64,000 nucleotides of DNA, from positions 3,190,959 to 3,254,958 of the forward strand of contig OZ245800.1 in NCBI GenBank assembly GCA_965228215.1. The letters are read 5' to 3'. This stretch comes from Maricaulis sp965228215. Its GTDB lineage: Bacteria; Pseudomonadota; Alphaproteobacteria; Caulobacterales; Maricaulaceae. This document shows, piece by piece, positions 52,769 to 62,585 of this stretch. The notes beneath the pieces were generated by a model. That model saw only the letters and a program-made list of their open reading frames with translations. It had not been told where the DNA came from and ran no database searches. The stretch's first letter is position 1; each line of letters starts with the position of its first letter. A program made the translations under genes and the position numbers.

Positions 52769-54550
52769 ATGCGGCCCATGATGACACGTTTCCTGATCCC
52801 GGCCCTCGCCCTCATGACCTTCTCAGCTTTCGACCAGGCCCACGCCCAGCCCGAAACCTTCTATCCCGGCGACCGCGTGTCGGGCGGCCATTTCGCGACC
52901 CGCTCGCCGGTGATCGCCGAAAACGGCGTCGCAGCGACCGCGCATCCCCTGGCCAGCCTTGTGGCCATCGACATCCTGCGCGCCGGCGGCAATGCCGTTG
53001 ATGCCGCCATTGCAGCGAATGCCGCGATCGGTCTGATGGAGCCCACCGGCAACGGGATCGGCGGCGATATCTTCGTCATCCTCTGGGATCCGGAGACCCG
53101 CCAGGTCTACGGTCTCAATGGCGCCGGTCGCTCGCCGATGGGGCTGAGCTATGACGACATGCTGGCCCGGTCGGAGGCCTGGGGTGGAATCCCGCCCGGC
53201 GGCTCCCTGCCCGTCTCCGTACCCGGCACAGTCGATGGCTGGTTCGCGATGCATGAGCGTTTCGGCCGCATGCCGATGGCCGACATCCTCCAGCCTGCCA
53301 TCGATTACGCCGAGAACGGTTTCCCGATGACCGAGACGATCGGCTTCTACTGGAACATGAATTTCGAACGCTTCCAGCCCGCCGTTGATGCCGGCATGAT
53401 CGAGGAATTCGAGAATGCCCGCGCGACCTATCTGAACGAGGATGGCGAGGCTCCGCGCGAGGGCGAAATCTTCCGCAATCCCGATCTGGCCAATACCTAT
53501 CGCATGCTGGCCGAAGGTGGCCGCGATGCCTTCTACGAGGGCGAGATCGCCCGCACGATCGACGACTACATGCAGCGCATCGGCGGCCCGCTGCGCTATG
53601 AGGACATGGCGGCTCACCGCAGCGAATGGATCGATCCGGTCTCGGTGAATTACCGCGGCTATGACGTCTGGGAATTGCCGCCCCAGGGCCAAGGCATCGC
53701 CGCGCTGCAAATGCTGCAGATCCTGGAAGGCTATGACCTGGCCTCGATGGGATTCATGAGTGCCGATTCCCTGCATGTCATGGTGGAGGCCAAACGCCTC
53801 GCCTTCGAGGACCGCGCCCGCTACTACGCCGACCCGGACTTTTTCGACGCTCCGGTCGAGGCGCTGGTCTCCGAGGAGTATGCCGAACAGCGACGCGCCC
53901 TGATCTCGATGGAACAGGCGATGGAAGGCGCAGCGCCCGGCGATCCGGCCATCCTGGAAGACGGCGACACAACCTATCTGACCGTGGCCGACAGTGACGG
54001 CATGATGGTGTCGCTGATCCAGTCGAACTATCGCGGCATGGGTTCGGGCCTCGTGCCGGACGGCCTGGGCTTCATGCTGCAGAATCGCGGTCAGCTTTTC
54101 TCGCTCGAGCCAGGCCATCCCAATGTCTATGCCCCGGCCAAACGTCCCTTCCACACGATCATCCCGGCGATGGTCACGCAGGGCGATGATGCCGTGATGA
54201 GTTTCGGCCTGATGGGTGGCGCCATGCAGCCCCAGGGACATGTGAATGTCCTTGTGAACATGATCGATTTCGGCCTCAACGTTCAGGAGGCCGGAGACGC
54301 GGCGCGCTGGCGTCACGATGGTTCGACCGAACCCACCGACGGGATCGGTGCGGCAACCACAGTGGGCGAATTGCACCTGGAAAACGGCGTGCCGGCCGAT
54401 GTCCGCGCGGAACTGGAGCGCCGCGGCCATGTCCTGGCGCCGAGTGATGGCGGTTTCGGCGGCTATCAGGCGATCTGGCGGGATCCGGAGACCGGCGTCT
54501 ATCACGCCGCTTCGGAAATGCGCAAAGACGGCTCGGCGATCGGATACTGA
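52769..54550 (+). CDS. ggt: gamma-glutamyltransferase
   Basis: 593 aa with a signal peptide (LIPALALMTFSAFDQAHAQ). Start at ATG 52769 or the doublet at 52778/52781. The Ntn-hydrolase proenzyme is split before the nucleophile Thr in DGDTTYLTVAD (about residue 400), giving large and small subunits. Substrate-binding GGNAVDAAIAANAAIGLMEP is in place. Acts on glutathione or gamma-glutamyl peptides in the periplasm. Confidence 0.92.
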   Translation: MRPMMTRFLIPALALMTFSAFDQAHAQPETFYPGDRVSGGHFATRSPVIAENGVAATAHPLASLVAIDILRAGGNAVDAAIAANAAIGLMEPTGNGIGGDIFVILWDPETRQVYGLNGAGRSPMGLSYDDMLARSEAWGGIPPGGSLPVSVPGTVDGWFAMHERFGRMPMADILQPAIDYAENGFPMTETIGFYWNMNFERFQPAVDAGMIEEFENARATYLNEDGEAPREGEIFRNPDLANTYRMLAEGGRDAFYEGEIARTIDDYMQRIGGPLRYEDMAAHRSEWIDPVSVNYRGYDVWELPPQGQGIAALQMLQILEGYDLASMGFMSADSLHVMVEAKRLAFEDRARYYADPDFFDAPVEALVSEEYAEQRRALISMEQAMEGAAPGDPAILEDGDTTYLTVADSDGMMVSLIQSNYRGMGSGLVPDGLGFMLQNRGQLFSLEPGHPNVYAPAKRPFHTIIPAMVTQGDDAVMSFGLMGGAMQPQGHVNVLVNMIDFGLNVQEAGDAARWRHDGSTEPTDGIGAATTVGELHLENGVPADVRAELERRGHVLAPSDGGFGGYQAIWRDPETGVYHAASEMRKDGSAIGY

Positions 54551-54676
54551 CGGTCCGGGGCCCGTCGGGACGCCGCCAAGATGAACGCAGGCTGAAGGCC
54601 CTGCTCCGGCCTCGTTCAGCTAGGACAGGCGAGACTGGCCACAATACCGCGTAAGTCAAACCGAGGGAGACCACGA

Positions 54677-55918
54677 ATGAGCCTCAAAGGACGCCTTGCA
54701 GCACTGGCCGGCATCGCCGCCGCCAGTCTTTCGCTGACCGGCCTGGGCGCTGCAGCCAACGCACAGGAAATCATCCTCTACGATCTGCCGAATTACGGCG
54801 GCCAGAGCCTCACCGTGCGCGGCGAGATCAACAATCTCACCCGCGACCGCTTCAATGACCGGCCCAGCTCGGTCCGCGTTGTCTCGGGCACCTGGGAAGT
54901 CTGCCAGCATGACAATTTTCGCGGCAGCTGTACGACGCTGGACGCCGATACGCCTTCGCTGGGCAGTTTCGACAACCAGATGACGTCACTGCGTCCGCTC
55001 TACCAGGGCGGTAATCGCGGCGGTGGTGGCGGACGTCGCGGTCGCCGGGGCGACGAGACGCTGACGCTCTATTCCGGCCCCAACTATACGGGACGTTCGG
55101 TGACGCTGGACGGACGCGAAACCAATCTCACGCGTCTCGGCTTCAATGACCGCGCCCGCTCGATCGAATTCAGCGGTCGCCGCTCGTGGCGGGTCTGCCA
55201 GCACGCCAATTTCGGCGGCGCCTGCATGGAAATCACGGGTGATGTTCCCGTCATCGGCGGCGGTATGGACCGCCAGATCAGCTCGGCTGAACCGGACCAG
55301 ACCAATCGCCGCGGCAATCGTCCGCAATCCGGCGTCTGGCTGTATGACGGTGCCGACTATACCGGTCAGCGCATCGCTATCGATCGCGACATCACCAATC
55401 TGACCAGTCTCGGTTTCAATGACCGCGCCGACAGCATCGTCTTCGCTCGCGGCGAGCAATGGGAAGTCTGTGAACACGCGAATTTCCGCGGCCGCTGCGA
55501 GTATTTCGACGGCAATTTCGTCGAGGACCTGCGCCAGTACGGCATGCACAACATGATCACGTCCATGCGCCGGATCGACGGCCCCTATGGCGGCCCGGGT
55601 GGCGGCTATCCGGGCGGCGGCGGTGGCGGCGGCGGCGGCGGCTTCCGCGATATCGATGGCGGTGTCCGCGGTGTCGATGCGATCTTCTTCCCGCGCCCGG
55701 AATATCGCGGCTACGGCATCGATCGCTGCATGAATTCCCGCGGCAATCGCTGTGACCAGGAGACTGCCAACCGCATCTGCCGTGCAGCGGGCATGAATCG
55801 CGCGGAACACTTCGATGTCGATCGCTACAACCGGGTCCGCACCTGGTTCCTCGGCGAGGACCGCGAATGCCGCGCCGGCCGCTGCGAAGCCATCGTCAAC
55901 GTGCTCTGCACGGGCTGA
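54677..55918 (+). CDS. secreted protein with three beta/gamma-crystallin domains
   Basis: 413 aa with signal peptide (AASLSLTGLGAAANAQE). Three crystallin-fold units of about 75 residues start LYDLPNYGG, LYSGPNYTG and LYDGADYTG, each with a Cys-pair strand (WEVCQHDNFRGSC, WRVCQHANFGGAC, WEVCEHANFRGRC). A Gly-rich linker follows, then a C-terminal 85-residue Cys-rich domain (CMNSRGNRCDQ...CRAGRC). The (N/D)(N/D)XX(S/T)S calcium motif is not clear in any unit. Confidence 0.85.
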   Translation: MSLKGRLAALAGIAAASLSLTGLGAAANAQEIILYDLPNYGGQSLTVRGEINNLTRDRFNDRPSSVRVVSGTWEVCQHDNFRGSCTTLDADTPSLGSFDNQMTSLRPLYQGGNRGGGGGRRGRRGDETLTLYSGPNYTGRSVTLDGRETNLTRLGFNDRARSIEFSGRRSWRVCQHANFGGACMEITGDVPVIGGGMDRQISSAEPDQTNRRGNRPQSGVWLYDGADYTGQRIAIDRDITNLTSLGFNDRADSIVFARGEQWEVCEHANFRGRCEYFDGNFVEDLRQYGMHNMITSMRRIDGPYGGPGGGYPGGGGGGGGGGFRDIDGGVRGVDAIFFPRPEYRGYGIDRCMNSRGNRCDQETANRICRAAGMNRAEHFDVDRYNRVRTWFLGEDRECRAGRCEAIVNVLCTG

Positions 55919-55942
55919 TACGAGCCGGACAACACAGCAAGG

Positions 55943-55975
55943 CGCCGCTCCGGGGAACCGGGGCGGCGTTTCTTG
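55943..55975 (+). terminator. intrinsic terminator of the crystallin gene
   Basis: CGCCGCTCCGG pairs with CCGGGGCGGCG (11 bp with one G:U) over a 4-nt loop, followed by TTTCTTGTTT. It lies 24 bp after the stop. Confidence 0.8.
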
Positions 55976-56064
55976 TTTCTGCAGCCGCAAGCCATTCCCT
56001 CGAACCCGGATTCGGACTATATTAGTTTCAAACGTAACTAAATCGCCGTGACCCGGAGTGGACC

Positions 56065-56946
56065 ATGCCCGTCAATGATCCCATCGTGGCCGACCAAGCG
56101 CCGGCCGCCGATTTTACCATCGACCAGAAATGGGACCTCTACACGCCCGAGGAACATGCGATCTGGACGACGCTGTACAATCGCCAGATGAAGATCCTGA
56201 AGGGGCGCGCGGCCGACGAGCATTTCCACGGGCTGGACATGCTCAATCTATGCGAAGGCGGGATTCCAGACTTCCGGCGCATCAATGAGAAGCTGGAAAA
56301 ACTGACGGGCTGGACAGTCGTGACCGTTCCGGGACTGATCCCGGAAAAGGAATTCTACGAACACCTGGCCAATCGGCGTTTCGTGTCTGGCCGTTTCATC
56401 CGCGACGGCCACAAGCTCGACTACCTGCCCGAGCCGGACATTTTCCATGACGTGTTCGGACACGTCCCGCTGCTCACCCAGCCGGTCTTCGCCGACTACA
56501 TGCAGGCCTATGGCAAGGGCGGTCTGCGCTCGCTGGAATTCGACACCATCAAGAATATGGCGCGTCTCTACTGGTACACGGTGGAATTCGGCCTGATCAA
56601 CACGCCGGAAGGCCGGCGAATCTATGGTGCGGGCATTGTCTCGTCGAAGACCGAGTCGATCTTCTGCCTCGAGGGCCGGTCGCCAAATCGTATACATTTT
56701 GACCTGGAACGCATCATGCGCACCGACTACCGGTATGATGATTTCCAGCAGACCTATTTCGTGATCGACAGCTATGACGAGCTGATGGAAGCGACCTATG
56801 CCGACTTCGCGCCGATCTACGAGAAGCTTCCCTTCCTGCCGGAATACAAACCGTCGGACCTGGCCGAAGGCGACAAGGTCTATTCCGAAGGCACGCAGGA
56901 ATATGCGCAGGCCGGTGGCTTGCTGGGGAATGCCGAAGCGGTCTGA
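56065..56946 (+). CDS. phhA: phenylalanine 4-hydroxylase
   Basis: 293 aa, bacterial monomeric form. Iron motif HDVFGHVPLL (two His) and a Glu in YWYTVEFGL; N-terminal part lacks the ACT domain of the mammalian enzyme. Converts Phe to Tyr with tetrahydropterin. The ribosome site is CGGAGTGG. A receiver-domain gene converges on its stop with no gap. Confidence 0.93.
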   Translation: MPVNDPIVADQAPAADFTIDQKWDLYTPEEHAIWTTLYNRQMKILKGRAADEHFHGLDMLNLCEGGIPDFRRINEKLEKLTGWTVVTVPGLIPEKEFYEHLANRRFVSGRFIRDGHKLDYLPEPDIFHDVFGHVPLLTQPVFADYMQAYGKGGLRSLEFDTIKNMARLYWYTVEFGLINTPEGRRIYGAGIVSSKTESIFCLEGRSPNRIHFDLERIMRTDYRYDDFQQTYFVIDSYDELMEATYADFAPIYEKLPFLPEYKPSDLAEGDKVYSEGTQEYAQAGGLLGNAEAV

Positions 56947-57381
56947 TCAGCCCGAAACGAGCCTGACCTTGCCGGCGTCACCCGGCTGGATCCGCATGCC
57001 GGGAAGATCGGCGACGATGTCCTCGATCTTGTCCAGCTTGATCGGTTTGACGATGTAGAAGCTGGATCCGGCGTCCCGGCACTCGGCTTCGACATCCGGA
57101 TTCTTCGCCCCCGAGAACACACCGATACTGCCGCCGTCAAGATGCGGGACCGCCTTGCGGATGAAGTCCGCGGCATCACCGCCGGGAATGCTCAGATCCG
57201 TAAGCACCAGGACGGGACCTGCGGGACCGCGTGCCTCTAGGAATTTGAGGGCGGCATCGCCGCGCGTGAAGGCATGGAAATCCATTTCCAGACCCGCATC
57301 TCCCAGGTCCGCCTGGAACAGGAAATGCTCGTCTGGATCGTCATCGACCAGAATGATCGGCACGTGCCGACCTTCAGTCAT
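56947..57381 (-). CDS. single-domain response regulator
   Basis: 144 aa from ATG 57381 (GGGGAGG upstream; the ATG at 57411 lies inside the inverted repeat region). Receiver with IILVDDDPDEHFLF, phospho-Asp in LVLTDLSIPGGDA, Ser in GVFSGAK and Lys in YIVKPI. No output domain. It points towards phhA but is not in an operon with it. Confidence 0.85.
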   Translation of the reverse strand: MTEGRHVPIILVDDDPDEHFLFQADLGDAGLEMDFHAFTRGDAALKFLEARGPAGPVLVLTDLSIPGGDAADFIRKAVPHLDGGSIGVFSGAKNPDVEAECRDAGSSFYIVKPIKLDKIEDIVADLPGMRIQPGDAGKVRLVSG

Positions 57382-57412
57382 GTCCAGCCTCCCCGAAAGA
57401 CATGTATACACT

Positions 57413-57439
57413 CTGACAGATTCCCGGCCGATCTGTCAG
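57413..57439. promoter_or_regulatory. 9-bp inverted repeat between astB and the receiver gene
   Basis: CTGACAGAT (57413-57421) and ATCTGTCAG (57431-57439) with a 9-nt spacer. It lies downstream of astB (stop 57454) and upstream of the receiver start. There is no T-tract on either strand, so it could be an operator or a stem that stabilises the astB RNA end. Confidence 0.4.
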
Positions 57440-57453
57440 CCGGGATACGCAGT

Positions 57454-58794
57454 TCAGCCCCTCTGGAAGGGATAGAAATCACCGCCCAGATCGAGAATTT
57501 GCGTCAGCTCGTCCAGCGCTGTCCGTGACTCGACCAGCAAGGCCGGATCCGCGAGATCCGCCGCGTGCAGCGCATCGCGATAATAGCGTTCCGCCCAGCC
57601 CGTCAGCTGGGCATAGAGGGCATCATTCATGAGCGTGTTCGGATTGACCGCCGCCAGCTCGGCCTCGGTCAGCACCACGCGCAGGCGCAGGCATGCCGGA
57701 CCGCCGCCATTGCGCATGGATTGGCGCACCTCGGCAAATTTCACCGCTCCGATCGGACCATTACCGGCGACAAGGCGTTCACAATAGGCGCGCGTCGCGT
57801 CGTTTTCCCGGGTTTCCATCGGCGCCAGCAGCGTCATGCGGTCATCACCCGGCATGCTCAGCAACTGGCTGTTGAAGAGGTAGGAAACCACTGCGTCCTC
57901 GAGCGAAACCTCTGCTGAAGGAACCACCACGAAGACCGGCTCAAACCGCCCCGAAGCCGCCGCCTCGATCTCGCGCTTGAGACCATCACGATCGTCGAAA
58001 GCCTGTTCGTGGAAGAAGAGGCAATTGCGATTGCCAACACAGACCACGTCATTGTGGAAGGCGCCCGCCTCGATAGCCTGGCGGGACTGACGCGCCAGAA
58101 CGGTATGGGTCGCGTCCAGCCCATGCCGGCGCGCAATGGCCTCGCAGGATTGCCGTGTCTGGCGGGCGGGAAACTTGCCGTCATAAGCCTCGAAACCGTC
58201 CCGGCCATAAACGAGGATCTCGACGCCGGCATCGCCGTGATCATCGCACAGGCGGACATGATTGGCCGCGCCCTCGTCAGCGAAAACTGAATGGGCCGGC
58301 AGGGGCGCGTGAACCTCGAAGTGGTCCGGATCCCGGAAAATGGCCTGGAGTGCGCGCTGGGTCTGTCCGCCCTCGATCGATCTGTGCGGCGTCGTGATCA
58401 GATTGGCTGGTGTGAAATGCGCCCGTCCGTCCCGCGTGTCCGCCGATGGCGAGACCATGGCGGCATTGGCCGCCCACATCGATGAGGCCGACGAGGTGAG
58501 TTTGAGAAAACGCGGCGCGGTCTTCGCCACGCTCTCGATCACCTGCGTGTCGCTGCCATCGAAGCCCATGGCACGCAGGGCCGGCAGGAAGGGCCGTTCC
58601 TGGGGCGGCAGCACACCCTGGACCAGGCCGGCATCGGCCAGCCCCTTCATCTTGGCGAGACCTTCCAGGACCGCCTGGCGCGGCGATGATTTCTGGCCCT
58701 CATTGCGGGTGGAAGCGAGATTGCCCTCGGACAGGCCCCCGTAATTGTGGGTAGGTCCGACGAGGCCGTCGAAATTCGCTTCCACGGCGTCCAT
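57454..58794 (-). CDS. astB: N-succinylarginine dihydrolase
   Basis: 446 aa, family length. Guanidine-modifying fold: N-terminal GLVGPTHNYGGLS, His in FHNDVVCVGN, catalytic Cys late in GGGPACLRLRVVL. Hydrolyses succinylarginine to succinylornithine, CO2 and ammonia. Start abuts the astD stop with no gap. Confidence 0.95.
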   Translation of the reverse strand: MDAVEANFDGLVGPTHNYGGLSEGNLASTRNEGQKSSPRQAVLEGLAKMKGLADAGLVQGVLPPQERPFLPALRAMGFDGSDTQVIESVAKTAPRFLKLTSSASSMWAANAAMVSPSADTRDGRAHFTPANLITTPHRSIEGGQTQRALQAIFRDPDHFEVHAPLPAHSVFADEGAANHVRLCDDHGDAGVEILVYGRDGFEAYDGKFPARQTRQSCEAIARRHGLDATHTVLARQSRQAIEAGAFHNDVVCVGNRNCLFFHEQAFDDRDGLKREIEAAASGRFEPVFVVVPSAEVSLEDAVVSYLFNSQLLSMPGDDRMTLLAPMETRENDATRAYCERLVAGNGPIGAVKFAEVRQSMRNGGGPACLRLRVVLTEAELAAVNPNTLMNDALYAQLTGWAERYYRDALHAADLADPALLVESRTALDELTQILDLGGDFYPFQRG

Positions 58795-60249
58795 CTAGGC
58801 GTCGACGCCCTTGATCGCCATGCGTTCGACACCCGGTGCGGCCTGGGTAGCCACCGGATAGGCGCAGTAATCCGATGCGTAATAGGCGCTGGGACGAAGA
58901 TTGCCGGACTGACCCGGTCCGCCGAACGGCATGTTCGAGGCCGCGCCGCAGGTCGGGCGGTTCCAGTTGACGATGCCCGCACGCGCCTCGACCCAGAAAC
59001 GCTCCCAGAGCGCTTCGTCGTCCGAGATCAGACCGGCGGACAGGCCGTAGGCCGTGTCATTGGCGACATCCATGGCCGCGTCGAAGGAATTGACGCGGAC
59101 AACCTGGATCAGCGGACCGAAGACTTCCTCGTCCGGCACGTCAACGCCCGTCACGTCCAGCAGGCCGGGTCGCAGGAAGGCCGGGCCGAGATCGGCGACC
59201 GGTTCCACCTTGCGGATGACTTTCGCGCCGCGGGCGATCAGGTCTTCCTGCGCGGCCAGCACGCCCTGGGCTGCACGCTCGGAAACGAGCGGGCCGATAA
59301 AGGGCGCCGGATCATCATTCCAGCGGCCGATCGTCAGCTTGCCCGCCATGTCGGCGAGCGCCTCGATCACGGCATCACCTGCAGGGCCTTCCGGCAGGAT
59401 CAGGCGGCGCGCGCAGGAACAGCGCTGGCCGGCCGAGATATAGGAGGAATGTACCGCGATACTGGCCACAGCTTCGGCGTCCTTGGCATCCCACACGACG
59501 AGCGGATTATTGCCGCCCATTTCCAGTGCCAGCTGGATTCCTGTCCGACCGGCAAACTTCTCGTGGATGAACTTGCCGGTGCCCCAGGACCCGGTAAACA
59601 GCACGCCGTCGAGTTCCGCATTGTCCAGTGCCGCAGCGCCTGTTTCGCGGGCACCCTGCACCAGATTGAGCACGCCGGCCGGCAGACCGGCGGCCTCCCA
59701 GGCCCGGACCATTTCCTCGGCCACGGCCGGTGTGATCTCGGAGGGTTTGAAAACGATCGTATTGCCCGCGATCAGCGCCGGCACGATATGGCCATTGGGC
59801 AGGTGTCCGGGGAAATTGTACGGGCCCAGCACAAACATCACGCCGAGGGGTTTGTGGGCGAGTTTGGCAAAGCCGAACGCCGTATCGGCCTGATGACCGC
59901 CGGTGCGCTCGTCATTGGACGCCAGGGAGATGTCGACCTTGCCGATCATGGCCCCGGCCTCGCCGGCGGTTTCCCACAGCGGTTTACCGGTTTCGCGGGC
60001 GATGAGTTCGGCGATGGCATCCTTGCGCTTTTCCAGCTCCGCCTTGTAGGCGCGGACGATGGCGGTCCGATCCTCGATGGAGCGACGCCCCCAGGCCGGG
60101 AAAGCCGCTCGGGCCGCGGCAAAGGCTTCATCGACCTCGGCAGGCGTGGCAGCCCTGCCCTCCCAGATCACGGCATTGTCCGCCGGATTGATCGACTGGA
60201 AATTCTCGCCGGCGCCTTCGCGCCATTCACCCTGGATGAATTGCATCAA
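58795..60249 (-). CDS. astD: succinylglutamate semialdehyde dehydrogenase
   Basis: 484 aa aldehyde dehydrogenase. Cofactor motif FTGSWGTGKFI, catalytic Glu in ALEMGGNNPLV, nucleophile Cys in SAGQRCSCARR, and PFIGPLVSERAAQ. Fourth step of the AST pathway. AGGGGTAA precedes the ATG, whose upstream neighbour astA ends at the same point. Confidence 0.94.
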   Translation of the reverse strand: MMQFIQGEWREGAGENFQSINPADNAVIWEGRAATPAEVDEAFAAARAAFPAWGRRSIEDRTAIVRAYKAELEKRKDAIAELIARETGKPLWETAGEAGAMIGKVDISLASNDERTGGHQADTAFGFAKLAHKPLGVMFVLGPYNFPGHLPNGHIVPALIAGNTIVFKPSEITPAVAEEMVRAWEAAGLPAGVLNLVQGARETGAAALDNAELDGVLFTGSWGTGKFIHEKFAGRTGIQLALEMGGNNPLVVWDAKDAEAVASIAVHSSYISAGQRCSCARRLILPEGPAGDAVIEALADMAGKLTIGRWNDDPAPFIGPLVSERAAQGVLAAQEDLIARGAKVIRKVEPVADLGPAFLRPGLLDVTGVDVPDEEVFGPLIQVVRVNSFDAAMDVANDTAYGLSAGLISDDEALWERFWVEARAGIVNWNRPTCGAASNMPFGGPGQSGNLRPSAYYASDYCAYPVATQAAPGVERMAIKGVDA

Positions 60250-61266
60250 TTACCCCTGTTTGCGCCAGAAACGGGCGCGGTCGCCATCATTGAGATTCAT
60301 GGCCTGCATGACTTCGTAGGAAATCCCGAGCACATCACCGTCCAGATAGGCCTCGACCTGGCAGGTGCGGAAATCGTCGAAACGGTCGGTCGACAACAGG
60401 CCCTGCGTTCCGCCCGTCGTCGTTGCCGACTTCACCGTCACCTCGCGGCTCTCGCGCAGGGTGCGGATATTCTCGGTCCAGCTGGAGACCAACGGCCCGC
60501 CATCGAACACGTCGACATAGCGGTCATAGTGGAAGCCTTCCCACTCGAGGAGCTTAAGCGCGCCACCGCCATCCTTGTGCGTCTTGCCGACGACATCGCG
60601 GACAACGTCCGGCAGGAGGTCCATGTAGATCAGGTGCTGCGGGCCCAGTTCCAGGATGAACTGATTGTCGCTGTTGGCACTCAGCCTGTCGGCCTCGTCG
60701 AAATCCATGCGGAAGAAGGGGCGCGAGACGTGATCATAGAAGGGCGAGGAACCGTCGTCGTGCACGACACCGCGCAGCTCCGCGAGGACTTTCTCGCCGA
60801 AACGCTGCGGGCCGGCCGCAATCAGGAGATAGCGTGACTGGGCCACGAGGCGTCCAGCTCCGGTACCGCGCCCGGCCTCGGATACGAACAGCGTGCCGAC
60901 TTCGGTCGCGCCGGCAAAATCATTCACCAGCAGAAGCGCATCCATGTCGAACCGGCGATCGGCCTCCTTGGAGTGCTGCGCCAGGGTGAGGATCTTGAAG
61001 TCCCAATAGGGTTTGGTGACACCGACCATCGCCTTGACGGCGGAACAGCCCAGGATCTGGCCGGTTTCGGTGTCTTCCAGCATGAGCTGGTACGTATCTT
61101 CAGTCTGTTTCTGACCCGAAGACGCAAAGGCCGCCTCGGACTTCTCCAGCCGCTCCAGCAAAACCTCGTCGGAAACGGCGAGACTGGTGAAACCCGTTCC
61201 GGCCTCACGGGCCAGACGGATCAGCGCATCGTGGTCGTTGGTCGTGGCTGCACGGACGATCAGCAT
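60250..61266 (-). CDS. astA: arginine N-succinyltransferase
   Basis: 338 aa GNAT-related enzyme. N-terminal VRAATTNDHDALIRLAREAGTG (shortened), GVTKPYWDFKIL, then GRGTGAGRLVAQSRYLLI and SPFYDHVSRPFF. Takes succinyl-CoA and arginine to start the pathway. GAGGGGAAG precedes the ATG. The M20 gene lies 20 bp upstream. Confidence 0.94.
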   Translation of the reverse strand: MLIVRAATTNDHDALIRLAREAGTGFTSLAVSDEVLLERLEKSEAAFASSGQKQTEDTYQLMLEDTETGQILGCSAVKAMVGVTKPYWDFKILTLAQHSKEADRRFDMDALLLVNDFAGATEVGTLFVSEAGRGTGAGRLVAQSRYLLIAAGPQRFGEKVLAELRGVVHDDGSSPFYDHVSRPFFRMDFDEADRLSANSDNQFILELGPQHLIYMDLLPDVVRDVVGKTHKDGGGALKLLEWEGFHYDRYVDVFDGGPLVSSWTENIRTLRESREVTVKSATTTGGTQGLLSTDRFDDFRTCQVEAYLDGDVLGISYEVMQAMNLNDGDRARFWRKQG

Positions 61267-61286
61267 GGTCTTCCCCTCAAAAAACG

Positions 61287-62555
61287 CTACTGAGCCGACT
61301 TTGCGAGCGCACGCGCTGCTCGCGCGTCGAACTCGCCGCGGGCGAACTTCATGAGCATCACCGCCGAGAGTTTCGCGCGTTCGGCGAAGCTCGACAGTTT
61401 GACGATTTCACGGTCGGAGTGGATATCGGCTCCGCGCACACCCAGCGTGTCCACATTCGGACAGCCGACCGCCCAGAGATTATTTCCCTCGCAGACACCG
61501 CCCGTATCCTGCCAACGGATCTGCAGGCCCAGCGCCGCACCAGCGGTCTTGGTCCATTCGAACATCTGGGCATTCGCGGGCGACATGGGTTTGGGCGGGC
61601 GCGTGAAACCGCCATGGAGTTCCGCCTCGATACCGTCCCTCACCTGGACTTCGTCCAGGAGGCGGTCGAGCTCGGCGAGTACCCAGATCCGGTCATTCTC
61701 GGTATTCACGCGGATATTGAAACGCACGACCGCATTGTCCGGCACCACATTGGGCGGGCCACCGCCGTCGATACGGGCCAGGTTGAAGGTCACGCCTTCA
61801 CGACGGCCGTTCAGCTCGTCGAGGCCCAGTCCGAACATGCAGGCAGCAGCCAGTGCATTGCGACCGAGATGGTGCTCGCGACCGGCATGGGCCGCTCGGC
61901 CGCTGATCTTGAGCGACCAATTGCCCGACCCCTTGCGCGCACCGGCGAGCGAACCGTCCGCCAGGGCCGGTTCATAGGTCATGCCCAGATCAGCACCGGC
62001 ACCCAGTTCAGCCAGCATAGGGGCCGAGCCGAGCGAGCCGATTTCCTCGTCGGGACTGATCAGAACATCGAAGCCGATCTCGTCCTTCCAGGGCGAGCGC
62101 TCGAAGCCGAGCAAGGCGTGCAGCATCACCAGGATACCGCCCTTCATGTCCGCCACGCCGGGACCGTTCAACGTATCCTCGTCCCACAATTCGGTGGACT
62201 GGAAATGGCTGTCTTTCGGGAAGACCGTGTCGTGGTGACCGGTCATCACGATGCGGATCGGCGCCTGGGGGCGGATGCGGCAATGGAAGCTCGGCGTATA
62301 GGCCTGTTCGCGCACCGTGCCGTCTGGTTCGACGACGGTCGAGGGCGGCAGATCGACCGCGTTGACCTCGCCCTCCTCGAGCTCGGAGAAGGCGTCTTCC
62401 AGACAGGCGCGCATGCGCTCCAGCCCGTCGGCATTCCGGCTACCGGAATTGATCGCCGACCAGGCTTTGACGGTTTCGATCATGTGATCCGAACGCGTAT
62501 CGATCCAGTCGAGAACCGCGCGTTCGTCGGCATTCAGTTCGACAGTCTTGGACAT
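61287..62555 (-). CDS. M20-family hydrolase of the AST operon, possible succinylglutamate desuccinylase
   Basis: 422 aa from ATG 62555 (start uncertain; ATG 62573 is in frame). Metallopeptidase motifs in order: MTGHHDTVFP, GPGVADMKGG, SPDEEIGS, the dimerization loop with HAGREHHLGRNA, and a final His in ADIHSDRE. The operon is this gene, astA, astD, astB. astE, the normal last step, is absent here; M20 enzymes such as DapE/ArgE cleave succinyl- and acetyl-amino acids, so this one is a candidate replacement. Confidence 0.8.
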   Translation of the reverse strand: MSKTVELNADERAVLDWIDTRSDHMIETVKAWSAINSGSRNADGLERMRACLEDAFSELEEGEVNAVDLPPSTVVEPDGTVREQAYTPSFHCRIRPQAPIRIVMTGHHDTVFPKDSHFQSTELWDEDTLNGPGVADMKGGILVMLHALLGFERSPWKDEIGFDVLISPDEEIGSLGSAPMLAELGAGADLGMTYEPALADGSLAGARKGSGNWSLKISGRAAHAGREHHLGRNALAAACMFGLGLDELNGRREGVTFNLARIDGGGPPNVVPDNAVVRFNIRVNTENDRIWVLAELDRLLDEVQVRDGIEAELHGGFTRPPKPMSPANAQMFEWTKTAGAALGLQIRWQDTGGVCEGNNLWAVGCPNVDTLGVRGADIHSDREIVKLSSFAERAKLSAVMLMKFARGEFDARAARALAKSAQ

Positions 62556-62585
62556 CAGAGGGTGATAGCCCATAGACCGCAGAAG

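Noticed and set aside
52823..54505. Open frame of 560 codons opposite ggt
   Set aside because: Antisense shadow of a complete gamma-glutamyltransferase.
58747..60837. Open frame of 696 codons opposite astD and astA
   Set aside because: Antisense shadow; both real genes have intact catalytic motifs.
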